From: Martinezella multihospitum
GTDB taxonomy: Bacteria > Pseudomonadota > Alphaproteobacteria > Rhizobiales > Rhizobiaceae
Reading direction: 5' to 3'
DNA: 64,000 bases
Assembly: GCF_900094585.1 (NCBI RefSeq)
Contig: NZ_FMAG01000007.1
Location: forward strand, 186,001-250,000
A program made the position numbers and the translations under genes. Of this stretch, positions 52,787 through 62,346 are shown one piece after another (positions within the stretch are counted from its first letter, which is position 1; each line of letters opens with the position of its first letter). A model generated the notes under the pieces. The model did not search any database, had not been told where the DNA came from, and saw only the letters and a list, made by a program, of their open reading frames with translations.

Positions 52787-53878
52787 ATGAACAGCAGCGT
52801 TTCCATCAAAGACCTTTCGCTGAATTTCGGTGCGGTCAACGTCCTGAAGAATCTCAATCTCGAGATCAATGACGGCGAGTTCCTGGTGCTTCTCGGTTCG
52901 TCCGGCTGCGGCAAGTCGACCTTGCTTAACTGCATTGCCGGCCTTCTCGATATCAGCGAGGGGCAGATCTTCATCAAGGGCAAGAACGTCACCTGGGAAG
53001 AGCCCAAGGATCGCGGCATTGGCATGGTGTTCCAGTCCTATGCGCTCTATCCGCAGATGTCGGTCGAGAAGAACCTCTCCTTCGGCCTGCGCGTCGCCAA
53101 GGTGCCAGGAGAGGAGATCAACAAGCGCATTGCGCGTGCCGCCGAAATCCTGCAGATCGAGCCGCTTTTGAAGCGCAAACCGGCCGAGCTTTCGGGCGGT
53201 CAGCGCCAGCGCGTCGCGATCGGCCGTGCCCTGGTGCGCGATGTCGACGTCTTCCTCTTCGATGAGCCGCTCTCGAACCTCGATGCCAAGCTGCGCTCGG
53301 AGCTGCGCGTCGAAATCAAGCGGCTGCACCAGTCACTGAAGAACACGATGATCTACGTGACCCACGACCAGATCGAGGCGCTGACGCTTGCCGATCGCAT
53401 CGCGATCATGAAGAACGGCGTCATCATGCAGCTCGACGATCCCACGACAATCTATAACGAGCCGCGCAATCTCTTCGTTGCCGGCTTCATCGGATCGCCG
53501 TCGATGAACTTCCTCAAGGGCGAGCTGGTCAATCGCGAAGGCAAGGTCGTGTTCGCGACCAACGACGTGCTGTTTTCTCTCGATGGTTACAAGGCCGGCG
53601 AGGCACTGCAGGCCGGCCGCAAGGTCGTGCTGGGCGTGCGCCCCGAGCACATCAAGGTCAACGAGGAATCGGCGTCCGGCGCCGAGGTCCACAATGCCAC
53701 AGTCGACATCGAGGAGCCGATGGGTGCTGATAACCTGTTGTGGCTGAAACATGCCGGCCACACCATGTCGGTGCGCGTCAACGGAGCCAGACGTTTCGGC
53801 CCCGGCTCGGCCGTGAAGCTCGGCTTTGACATGTCTCTCGCATCGCTCTTTGATGCGCAGACAGAACTCAGAATATGA
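52787..53878 (+). CDS. Sugar ABC transporter ATPase (UgpC/MsmK-like)
   Basis: A 363-residue cytoplasmic ATPase. Walker A 'GSSGCGKST', signature 'LSGGQRQRVAIGRAL', Walker B 'VFLFDEPLSNLDAKLR', the H-loop 'YVTHDQIEA' and a C-terminal TOBE-type regulatory domain (about 240-363) are all present. It starts three bases after the permease stop. ATPases of this type can serve more than one sugar importer. It completes the transport part of the cluster. Confidence 0.95.
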   Translation: MNSSVSIKDLSLNFGAVNVLKNLNLEINDGEFLVLLGSSGCGKSTLLNCIAGLLDISEGQIFIKGKNVTWEEPKDRGIGMVFQSYALYPQMSVEKNLSFGLRVAKVPGEEINKRIARAAEILQIEPLLKRKPAELSGGQRQRVAIGRALVRDVDVFLFDEPLSNLDAKLRSELRVEIKRLHQSLKNTMIYVTHDQIEALTLADRIAIMKNGVIMQLDDPTTIYNEPRNLFVAGFIGSPSMNFLKGELVNREGKVVFATNDVLFSLDGYKAGEALQAGRKVVLGVRPEHIKVNEESASGAEVHNATVDIEEPMGADNLLWLKHAGHTMSVRVNGARRFGPGSAVKLGFDMSLASLFDAQTELRI

Positions 53879-53888
53879 TCCCATGCAA

Positions 53889-53909
53889 GGAGGCGGTCTT
53901 GCCGCCTCC
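53889..53909 (+). other. Intercistronic hairpin before the GH2 gene
   Basis: GGAGGCGG (53889-53896) pairs with CCGCCTCC (53902-53909) around five bases. No T run follows. It sits between the transporter and enzyme parts of the cluster and may mark an mRNA processing or partial termination point. Confidence 0.5.
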
Positions 53910-53935
53910 ACCTTACAGCGGTCCGGGGAGGTCCG

Positions 53936-56389
53936 ATGTCGTCTTCGATCAATGATAACTTCACCGTCGATCTGGCCGGGTTGTGGAAGCTGACATCTCC
54001 CGACAGCGATCATTCGCTTTCCATGTCTCTACCCGGTGATGTGCACACGGCTCTCAGTGCGGAAGGGCTCATCCCCGATCCCTACTTCGGCCGGAACGAA
54101 GAGGTCGTGCAGTGGGTCGCCAAGCAGGATTGGGAACTGACGCGCAGCTTCACCCTCGATGATGACGGCGGAGACTGGTATCTCGATATCGATTATCTCG
54201 ACACGGTTGCCAGCGTCTATGTCAACGAAGCGCTGGTGCTGGAGGCCAACAACTGCTTCCAGCGCTACCGTCCCGATGTCTCGAAAGCGCTGAAGACGGG
54301 CGAAAATACCGTTCGCATCGTCCTGCATTCGAGTATTTCGGCCGGCGCCGACCTGCAGGCGAAGCAGCCTTTCTACATTCCCTACAGCACCGGCAATTCG
54401 CCGATCCCGAACGGCAACATGCTGCGCAAGCCGCAATGCCATTTCGGTTGGGACTGGAACATCGCGATCGCGCCACTCGGCCTCTACGGCACGATCGCGC
54501 TGAAGAAGCTTGAGATCGCGCGCATCGAGAATGTCGTCACTCAGCAGATCCATAACGATGACGGCTCGGTCGATCTCAAGGTGACGGTGGCGCTGTTTGC
54601 CAAGGGAACGGGCATCGCCCAGCTCTATTTCTCGCTTGGCGACGAGCGTGTGCGCCTCGATGTCGGCGTCAATGCCGGCGAGACGTCGATCACCCACTTC
54701 TTCCATGTCGACAAGCCCAGGTTCTGGTGGCCGGCCGGCAATGGCGAGCAGGCGCTCTATGCCTTGTCAGTCGAAACCAACTTTGAAACCGTAACGCGGC
54801 AGATTGGTCTGCGGACGGTCGAGCTGATTACCACAGAAGATGAAGCTGGCAGCCGTTTCGCACTGAAGGTCAATGGCCGCGAAATCTTCGCCCGCGGGGC
54901 CAACTGGATTCCCGCCGACGCGCTGTTTTCACGTTCCAACCCGGCCGCGACCCAGGATCTGCTGCAATCGGCAGCGGCAGCCAATATGAATGCCATCCGC
55001 GTCTGGGGCGGTGGCTTCTACGAGCACGACTGGTTCTACGATGCCTGCGACCGTTTGGGCCTCATGGTGTGGCAGGACTTCATGTTCGCCTGCAATCTCT
55101 ATCCCTCGACGGGCGACTTCCTCGAGAATGTCGAGGAGGAAGTCGGCTATCAGGTTCGCCGGCTGGCGACCCATCCTTCGATCGTCCTCTGGTGCGGCGA
55201 TAATGAGCTGGTGGGCGCGCTTACCTGGTTCGAGGAATCCCGCAAAGATCGCGACCGCTACCTCGTCTCCTACGATCGCCTGAACAGGACGATCGAGAAG
55301 GCGATGAAGAAGGCGCTGCCGGATGCGATCTGGTGGCCGTCGAGCCCGGCGTCGGGCTATCTCAATTTCGGCGATGCCTGGCATGCCGATGGCTCCGGCG
55401 ACATGCATTATTGGTCGGTCTGGCACGAGAACAAGTCCTTCGACAATTATCGCACCGTGCGGCCGCGCTTCTGCTCGGAGTTCGGCTTCCAGTCCTACAC
55501 CTCGCTGCCGGTCATCAAGACCTATGCCGAGGCGAAGGATATGAACATCGCTTCTCCGGTCATGGAGCTGCATCAGAAGAATGCCGGCGGCAATGAGCGC
55601 ATTGCCGGCACGATGTTCCGCTACTTCCGCTTCCCGAAGGATTTTCCGAATTTCGTCTATCTGAGCCAGGTCCAGCAGGGCCTCGCGATCAAGACGGCGG
55701 TGGAATATTGGCGCTCGCTGAAGCCCCATTGCATGGGCACCATCTATTGGCAGCTCAACGACACCTGGCCGGTGGCCTCGTGGTCGAGCCTCGATTACGG
55801 TGGCCGGTGGAAGGTGATGCATTATCTGGTGCGGCGCTTTTTCCAGCCGGTATCCGTTGCGGCAATTCCATCGGAAGATAACAAGACGATCCGCTTCTCT
55901 CTCGTCAACGACACCAATGCCGACGTCACAGCCGATATCTCCGTCTCGCTGCTGAAGCTCAATGGCGAACGCGTGCCGCTCAGCACGGCGCATGCCGTCT
56001 GCACGCCGGATGCAGCAGTGACGGCATTGTCGATCGATGCGGATCAGATACCGGCGGATTGCTTGCTGGCGTGGCGTTTCACCGCTTCGAACGGCATGGG
56101 CGGTGAGGGGCATTATGTTCACGGCACCTACAAGGCACTCGAGCTTCAGCCCGCCGGCCTGACGATGCTGCGGGAGGAGAAAGAGGAAAACGGGACAGTG
56201 GAACTCACCGTCACCGCAAAGGGACTTGCGCTGTTCGTGATGATCGAGAGCGAGGTGGAGGGGCGTTATTCCGACAATGCCTTTGATCTTGCCGCCGGCG
56301 AAAGCCGCCGCATCGTCTTCACACCGGCGAAGGCCGTCAGGGGCGGCGTTCCTGCATTCCGCATCTACGATCTGCAATCCAGCCAATAG
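53936..56389 (+). CDS. Glycoside hydrolase family 2, beta-mannosidase-like
   Basis: An 817-residue enzyme with the GH2 order: N-terminal jelly-roll sugar-binding domain (about 1-190), an immunoglobulin-like domain, the TIM barrel (about 300-600) and beta domains at the end. The acid/base is Glu424 in 'LWCGDNEL' and the nucleophile Glu515 in 'RFCSEFGFQS', both in contexts typical of beta-mannosidases rather than beta-galactosidases. 'IRVWGGGFYEHDWFYDACDRLG' region is also of that type. There is no signal peptide, so it acts in the cytoplasm on imported oligosaccharides, releasing mannose or a related sugar. GGGGAGG precedes the ATG. Exact linkage specificity is not proven. Confidence 0.88.
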   Translation: MSSSINDNFTVDLAGLWKLTSPDSDHSLSMSLPGDVHTALSAEGLIPDPYFGRNEEVVQWVAKQDWELTRSFTLDDDGGDWYLDIDYLDTVASVYVNEALVLEANNCFQRYRPDVSKALKTGENTVRIVLHSSISAGADLQAKQPFYIPYSTGNSPIPNGNMLRKPQCHFGWDWNIAIAPLGLYGTIALKKLEIARIENVVTQQIHNDDGSVDLKVTVALFAKGTGIAQLYFSLGDERVRLDVGVNAGETSITHFFHVDKPRFWWPAGNGEQALYALSVETNFETVTRQIGLRTVELITTEDEAGSRFALKVNGREIFARGANWIPADALFSRSNPAATQDLLQSAAAANMNAIRVWGGGFYEHDWFYDACDRLGLMVWQDFMFACNLYPSTGDFLENVEEEVGYQVRRLATHPSIVLWCGDNELVGALTWFEESRKDRDRYLVSYDRLNRTIEKAMKKALPDAIWWPSSPASGYLNFGDAWHADGSGDMHYWSVWHENKSFDNYRTVRPRFCSEFGFQSYTSLPVIKTYAEAKDMNIASPVMELHQKNAGGNERIAGTMFRYFRFPKDFPNFVYLSQVQQGLAIKTAVEYWRSLKPHCMGTIYWQLNDTWPVASWSSLDYGGRWKVMHYLVRRFFQPVSVAAIPSEDNKTIRFSLVNDTNADVTADISVSLLKLNGERVPLSTAHAVCTPDAAVTALSIDADQIPADCLLAWRFTASNGMGGEGHYVHGTYKALELQPAGLTMLREEKEENGTVELTVTAKGLALFVMIESEVEGRYSDNAFDLAAGESRRIVFTPAKAVRGGVPAFRIYDLQSSQ

Positions 56390-56491
56390 GTGGTCAACCA
56401 ACCGGTGGATTGAGCTATCGCGTCGCAGTGGCGGCGCTTTCGGGGCCACAAGCCCAAGACAGACGGCCGGCAGGCCATTGGAGGACTATCG

Positions 56492-57253
56492 ATGACGAAA
56501 CTTGGATTTCAGCTTTATAGCGCCCGCAATTTTCAACCCTATTCGGAGATCTTCGTCAAGCTCGGCAAGGCCGGCTATGCCGAAGTCGAGGGCTTCGGCG
56601 GCATCTATGCCGATCTCGACGAGACGGGCCTCAAGACCCTGCGCGCCGAACTCGACAAGAACGGCCTGCGGATGGCGAGCGGCCATTTCAGCCCGGATTT
56701 CCTCGACGGCGAAGTGCAGAAGGCGCTGACGATTGGTAAGACCCTCGGCATGGATTCGATCTATGCGCCGCATATCGGCGCCGACCAGCGTCCGAGCGAT
56801 GCCGCCGGCTGGCGCGCATTCGGGAAGCGCCTGCATGAAATGAGCAAGCCCTACAAGGATGCAGGCTTCGAATTCGGCTGGCACAACCACGACTTCGAAT
56901 TCGTCAAGCAGGCAGACGGTTCGCTGCCGATCGAGCAGATCTTCGAAGGCGCTCCGGATATTTCCTGGGAAGCCGATATCGCCTGGGTCATTCGCGGCGG
57001 CGGCGATCCCTTCGCCTGGATCGAAAAGCTCGGTCCGCGCATCACCGCCGTTCACGTCAAGGACATTGCTCCGGCTGGCGAGAACAAGAATGAAGACGGC
57101 TGGGCCGATGTCGGTCATGGTACGGTTCCGTGGGCGAAGCTGCTCAAGGCACTGGCCGGCACCAAGGCCAAGCACTTTGTCGTCGAGCATGACAACCCGA
57201 GCGACGTCGATCGCCTGATCACCCGCTCCATCGCATCCTTCAAGAGCTTTTGA
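56492..57253 (+). CDS. Sugar phosphate isomerase/epimerase (AP endonuclease 2 fold)
   Basis: A 253-residue TIM-barrel protein of the xylose isomerase-like / IolE-type superfamily. Metal-site pieces visible are 'HNHDFEF', 'WEADIAWVIRGGGDP' and 'VHVKDIAPAG', with 'FVVEHDNPSD' near the end. Members isomerise or epimerise free or oxidised sugars, or act as lyases on 3-keto-glycosides. GGAGG precedes the ATG. It sits between the GH2 enzyme and a Gfo/Idh/MocA dehydrogenase, a pairing that often means a keto-sugar intermediate. Confidence 0.85.
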   Translation: MTKLGFQLYSARNFQPYSEIFVKLGKAGYAEVEGFGGIYADLDETGLKTLRAELDKNGLRMASGHFSPDFLDGEVQKALTIGKTLGMDSIYAPHIGADQRPSDAAGWRAFGKRLHEMSKPYKDAGFEFGWHNHDFEFVKQADGSLPIEQIFEGAPDISWEADIAWVIRGGGDPFAWIEKLGPRITAVHVKDIAPAGENKNEDGWADVGHGTVPWAKLLKALAGTKAKHFVVEHDNPSDVDRLITRSIASFKSF

Positions 57254-57264
57254 GGCACTTCCAC

Positions 57265-58398
57265 ATGGCTAAGGAACTTGGCGTCGGCATCATCGGATGC
57301 GGCAATATCTCGACCACCTACTTCTCGCTCGCCCCGCTCTTCAAGGGCCTGAAGGTGCTGGCCTGCGCGGATATCAACATGGAAGCGGCGCGTGCGCGCG
57401 CCGAGGAGTACAAGGTCAAGGCCCAGACCATCGACGAACTGCTCGCCAATGACGAGCTCGACGTCATCGTCAACCTGACCATCCCGGATGCGCATTTCCC
57501 GGTTTCCAAACGCATCCTGGAAGCAGGCAAGCACGTCTACTCCGAAAAGCCGTTGGTGCTGACGCTGGAGCAGGGCGAGGAGCTGCGCCGCATCGCCAAG
57601 GAAAAGGGGCTGGCCGTCGGCTGCGCTCCCGATACCTTCCTTGGCGGCGCGCATCAGCTTGCCCGCAAGTTCATCGATGACGGCGGCATCGGCCGCGTCA
57701 CCTCGGGCTCATGCCATGTCATGAGCCCCGGCATGGAAATGTGGCATCCGAACCCGGACTTCTTCTTCCTGCCCGGCGGCGGCCCGATCCTCGATCTCGG
57801 CCCGTATTATGTCGCCAACCTGATCAACCTGATCGGTCCGGTAAAGCGGGTGGGTGCGATGACCTCGATGGCATCGCCGACCCGCACCATCACCAGCCAG
57901 CCGCGCAATGGCGAGATCATTCCGGTGAAGACGCCGACGACGATCCAGGCGCTGCTTGAATTCGTGAGCGGTGCTCGCATCACGCTGACGGCGAGCTGGG
58001 ATGTCTGGTCGCATCGCCATGCCAATATGGAGCTCTACGGCACTGAAGGCTCGCTCTACGTACCCGACCCCAACTTCTTCGGCGGCACCGTCGAGGCCAG
58101 CGGTCGCGACAAGGAGATCAAGCCGCTGGAAAACTGGGCGCATCCTTTTGGCATTGCCAACCAGGAAAGCCCAAGCGGCGCCCGGGCCAACTACCGCACG
58201 GCCGGCCTTGCCGACATGGCGGCATCGCTGATCGACGGTCGCGATGCACGTTGCTCGCTCGACCGCACGCTGCACGGCGTCGATGTCATGACCTCGATCC
58301 TGAAGTCTGGCGAGGAAGGCCGCTTCATCGATCTGACCACGACCTGCACGCAGCCGGCAGCCCTCGGCATCGAAGAGGCACAAGCGCTCTTGAAGTAA
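57265..58398 (+). CDS. Gfo/Idh/MocA-family sugar dehydrogenase
   Basis: A 377-residue cytoplasmic NAD(P)-dependent oxidoreductase. Nucleotide-binding motif 'GVGIIGCGNIS' near residue 6, the EKP motif 'YSEKPLVLT' with the catalytic-region lysine, and a C-terminal beta sheet with 'GGGPILDLGPYYVANLINLIG' region containing the expected D-x-x-x-Y. Members oxidise inositols, glucosides at C3, or similar. ATG 57265 is chosen; the frame opens slightly earlier. It starts 11 bases after the isomerase stop and ends before a strong terminator hairpin. Confidence 0.9.
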   Translation: MAKELGVGIIGCGNISTTYFSLAPLFKGLKVLACADINMEAARARAEEYKVKAQTIDELLANDELDVIVNLTIPDAHFPVSKRILEAGKHVYSEKPLVLTLEQGEELRRIAKEKGLAVGCAPDTFLGGAHQLARKFIDDGGIGRVTSGSCHVMSPGMEMWHPNPDFFFLPGGGPILDLGPYYVANLINLIGPVKRVGAMTSMASPTRTITSQPRNGEIIPVKTPTTIQALLEFVSGARITLTASWDVWSHRHANMELYGTEGSLYVPDPNFFGGTVEASGRDKEIKPLENWAHPFGIANQESPSGARANYRTAGLADMAASLIDGRDARCSLDRTLHGVDVMTSILKSGEEGRFIDLTTTCTQPAALGIEEAQALLK

Positions 58399-58417
58399 GC
58401 GCCGGAAGAGCTAGTTT

Positions 58418-58447
58418 GCGCGCGGGTGACCAACCCGCGCGCTTTTT
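58418..58447 (+). terminator. Terminator-like hairpin after the dehydrogenase
   Basis: Perfect arms GCGCGCGGGT (58418-58427) and ACCCGCGCGC (58433-58442) around five bases run straight into TTTTT. It divides the cluster, so the aldo-keto reductase and GH43 genes are reached by read-through or have their own promoter. Confidence 0.8.
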
Positions 58448-58467
58448 CATCTCGAAGGAATTCCATC

Positions 58468-59499
<1,032 letters not shown>

Positions 59500-59506
59500 C
59501 CATCCT

Positions 59507-59537
59507 AAAACGCCCGGAACTGGTTTCCGGGCGTTTT
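59507..59537 (+). terminator. Terminator after the aldo-keto reductase
   Basis: Perfect 13-base arms AAAACGCCCGGAA and TTCCGGGCGTTTT around CTGGT. It has a T run at the end, so GH43 is again separated from its upstream gene. Confidence 0.8.
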
Positions 59538-59577
59538 ACCTATTGCCGCTTGCCATGGTCTCCGGAGGAGAGAGTTC

Positions 59578-61188
59578 ATGATCCGCAATCCGATCCTGCC
59601 GGGGTTCAATCCGGATCCGTCCATCTGCCGCGTCGGCGAGGACTACTACATCGCCACCTCGACATTCGAATGGTATCCGGGCGTGCAGATCCATCATTCG
59701 CGCGATCTCGTGAACTGGTCCTTGGTGAGGCGGCCGCTGGAGCGGGCATCGCAGCTCGACATGCGCGGTGAGCCCGACAGCTGCGGCATCTGGGCGCCTT
59801 GCCTCTCCTATGCGGATGGCCTGTTCTGGCTCGTCTATACCGACGTCAAGCGTTATGACGGCAACTTCAAGGATGCCCATAATTACATCGTGACCTCGCC
59901 GACCATCGAAGGCGAATGGTCCGAGCCGGCCTATGTAAACTCCTCCGGTTTCGATCCCTCGCTGTTCCACGACGACGACGGCCGCAAGTGGTTCGTCAAT
60001 ATGCAATGGAACCACCGCACGGAGAGCTATGGCGGCTCGCCGAAGACGCCGGCCTTCGATGGTATCCTGCTGCAGGAATGGGATCCGGCAACGAAATCCT
60101 TGAAGGGACCGATCAGGAACATCTTCGGTGGCACGGAGCTCGGTTTGGTCGAAGGGCCGCATCTCTTCAAGCGCAACGGCTGGTACTATCTGACTACGGC
60201 GGAAGGCGGCACCGGCTATGATCATGCGGTGACGATGGCGCGCGCCCGCGACATTGCCGGGCCGTACGAACTGCATCCCAACAAATACCTGATCACCTCG
60301 AAGGACCATCCGGAAGCGCCATTGCAACGCGCCGGCCACGGACAATATGTCGAGACGCATGACGGACAGTTCTATCATACGCATCTTTGCGGGCGGCCTC
60401 TGCCTCCGCATCGTCGCTGCACGCTCGGTCGGGAGACGGCTCTGCAGAAATGCGTCTGGAAAGGGGATGGCTGGCTCTATCTCGAAAATGGCACCAGCGT
60501 TCCCGATGTTGACGTCGCTGGCCTGAATGGCGCCCAGCGTATCGATAAGTCCCGCCGTAGCGGTTATAATTTCGACGAGCGCACTCTTCCGATTGATTTC
60601 CAGTGGCTGCGCACGCCGCAGCCGGAACGCATCTTCAGCCTGACGGACCGCCCCGGCCATTTGCGGCTTTTCGCCCGCGAAAGCATCGGTTCCTGGTTCG
60701 AGCAGGCGCTCGTCGCCCGCCGTCAGGAACATCACAGTTTCCGTGTCGAAACGGTCGTCGATTTCGAGCCCGACACCTACCAGCAGGTTGCGGGCCTGAC
60801 GCATTACTACAATCGCTTCAAACTGCATGCCATCGCCGTGACCTTGCATGAGAAGCTCGGCCGCTGCGTCACCATCATGACCTGCCCGGGGGACTATCCG
60901 AACGGTCGCCTGAGTTTTCCGATCGAGGGTGGCATCGCAGTGCCGGACGGGCGGATCCAGCTTGCCATGGAAGTGCGGGACAACGACCTGCAGTTCTATT
61001 GGCAGGCAGAGGGCATGGGCGCGTGGCAGGCCATCGGGCCTGTGCTCGACGCTGGCGTCATCTCGGATGAAGGCGGCCGCGGCGAGCATGGCTCCTTTAC
61101 CGGCGCCTTTGCCGGCATGTTTGCCTTCGATACCTCGGGGCGGGCGAAGACGGCGGATTTCGATTGGTTCAACTACGATGAGCTATAA
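59578..61188 (+). CDS. Glycoside hydrolase family 43 (beta-xylosidase-like)
   Basis: A 536-residue enzyme with the five-bladed GH43 propeller (about 1-310) and a C-terminal beta-sandwich (about 330-535) as in XynB-type beta-1,4-xylosidases. The catalytic residues are Asp13 ('GFNPDPS', base), Asp126 ('SGFDPSLF', pKa modulator) and Glu192 ('LVEGPHLF', acid). 'TSTFEWYPGVQIHHSRDLVNW' region is typical. No signal peptide, so it cuts imported xylo- or arabino-oligosaccharides in the cytoplasm. GGAGGAGAG precedes the ATG. It lies last in the cluster after a terminator hairpin, so may be independently expressed. Whether xylose or arabinose is released cannot be told. Confidence 0.9.
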   Translation: MIRNPILPGFNPDPSICRVGEDYYIATSTFEWYPGVQIHHSRDLVNWSLVRRPLERASQLDMRGEPDSCGIWAPCLSYADGLFWLVYTDVKRYDGNFKDAHNYIVTSPTIEGEWSEPAYVNSSGFDPSLFHDDDGRKWFVNMQWNHRTESYGGSPKTPAFDGILLQEWDPATKSLKGPIRNIFGGTELGLVEGPHLFKRNGWYYLTTAEGGTGYDHAVTMARARDIAGPYELHPNKYLITSKDHPEAPLQRAGHGQYVETHDGQFYHTHLCGRPLPPHRRCTLGRETALQKCVWKGDGWLYLENGTSVPDVDVAGLNGAQRIDKSRRSGYNFDERTLPIDFQWLRTPQPERIFSLTDRPGHLRLFARESIGSWFEQALVARRQEHHSFRVETVVDFEPDTYQQVAGLTHYYNRFKLHAIAVTLHEKLGRCVTIMTCPGDYPNGRLSFPIEGGIAVPDGRIQLAMEVRDNDLQFYWQAEGMGAWQAIGPVLDAGVISDEGGRGEHGSFTGAFAGMFAFDTSGRAKTADFDWFNYDEL

Positions 61189-61319
61189 GGCTTCCAGCGG
61201 TGCAGGCGCGCCCGGCCGAACCAATCGCGCCCATTACGGAATTGTAATTCGACTGTCAGACGCGTTTCATGTCTGTCACGATAAGTTCGCGTGCAGATTC
61301 TGAAATGAGGAAACACCCA

Positions 61320-61646
61320 ATGAGAAAAATCTTCACTGTCCTTCTTGCGGCATCCATCATCGGAATGCCCCTGGCAGCGACTGCGCAAGTCAAGCCTGCT
61401 CCCGCCGGCAAGCAGGCCGTCGTCCAGAAGGAAGTGGTGAAGAAGAAGGTCGTCATCCGCAAGGGCGGTTGGGTCAAGGGACGCCGCCTGTCGGCTTCCG
61501 ACCGCCGCCGCGCAACGGAAATCGACTATCGCGCCTACCAGCTGTCCGCGCCTCCGCGCGGCTATCACTGGGTTCGCCTCAAGAGCAATTTTCTCCTCGT
61601 CGGTATTACCAGCGGTTTGATCTCGAAGGTGCATGAGGCCCGCTGA
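61320..61646 (+). CDS. RcnB-like small secreted protein
   Basis: A 108-residue protein with a signal peptide (1-22) and a basic, beta-rich RcnB-type C-terminal region: 'GGWVKGRRLS', 'DYRAYQLSAPPRGYHWVRL' and 'NFLLVGITSGLIS'. RcnB in E. coli is a periplasmic protein affecting nickel/cobalt efflux, but most relatives have no known role. ATGAGG lies nearby as ribosome site, with an alternative start 51 bases upstream that would spoil the signal peptide. No metal gene is next to it. Confidence 0.83.
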   Translation: MRKIFTVLLAASIIGMPLAATAQVKPAPAGKQAVVQKEVVKKKVVIRKGGWVKGRRLSASDRRRATEIDYRAYQLSAPPRGYHWVRLKSNFLLVGITSGLISKVHEAR

Positions 61647-61787
61647 ATTCGAATCCATACGGGGAAGGAAAGCAGTCAATTACCGGGCCGCCGCCAGCCG
61701 AAATTCGAAGCATTTTCTGTCGCAGCATTCGGATTGCCGGGACTGGCTTTGCGGCAGGAATTTCTCGAAGAATACGACGCCGGCCTT

Positions 61788-62231
61788 TCAGGGAAGCAAG
61801 GGTTTCCGCTCCAACGATCCGTAGCCTTCTTCTCCGAAAACGAACGCCGGCAGACCTATTCCCCCAAATTGACGCCACAGCTCTTCCATCCATTCCATGC
61901 AAGCGTCCACGATGGCATCGTTAACTGAAAAGCTTAGCGCCTCCGGATCAAACCTTGGGACATGTGGCTGTATACGGCCATCGACAATCCTGACATCAAA
62001 GAGGGAGCGGTATGGCTGTATCGCTTTGTTGAGGACGTAAAGATCCGGGCCGTCCAAGTGAACCATGATGGTGAAGAAGCCTTCCTCACTTTGGCCGGGA
62101 TGAACCCCCACCATGATCTGCCGGGCTTTTTCTGAAAGTGACCGCTTTACCGCGTGAAGCTTCTCCAACGCCGGTTGCGCATGAGCTCGCAGGATGCCTT
62201 GGAGTTCGGTTTTATACTCATCCTCTGTCAT
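61788..62231 (-). CDS. Hypothetical protein
   Basis: A 147-residue soluble protein that I do not recognise. N-terminal 45 residues are helical ('LQGILRAHAQPALEKLHAVKRSL'-like region), then an alpha/beta part ('GFFTIMVHLDGPDLYVLNKAI', 'FDVRIVDGRIQPHVPRFDP') and a C-terminal helix with 'CMEWMEELWRQF'. No signal peptide, membrane helix or known motif. The frame opens at 62330, but that start would lie inside the terminator of the neighbouring gene, so ATG 62231 is preferred. Codon use looks like its neighbours. Confidence 0.65.
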   Translation of the reverse strand: MTEDEYKTELQGILRAHAQPALEKLHAVKRSLSEKARQIMVGVHPGQSEEGFFTIMVHLDGPDLYVLNKAIQPYRSLFDVRIVDGRIQPHVPRFDPEALSFSVNDAIVDACMEWMEELWRQFGGIGLPAFVFGEEGYGSLERKPLLP

Positions 62232-62299
62232 CGCCTGCACATCCCCTTCGCTATCTCGGTCAGATATAGTTCCGGCTTCTGCCGTCGTTCCAAAACAAA

Positions 62300-62323
62300 A
62301 TCCCCGGCATTTCTGCCGGGGAT
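62300..62323 (-). terminator. Intrinsic terminator of the kinesin-like gene
   Basis: Perfect 10-base arms ATCCCCGGCA and TGCCGGGGAT around TTTC, followed on the minus strand by ATTTTGTTTTG (62290-62300). It ends the gene whose stop is at 62347. Confidence 0.85.
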
Positions 62324-62346
62324 CGATCATTCCTCTTTTGTCTATC

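Noticed and set aside
51128..53329. 733-codon minus-strand open frame opposite the sugar transporter genes
   Set aside because: Crosses permease and ATPase genes that are certain; composition (H, D, E, R rich) marks it as a shadow.
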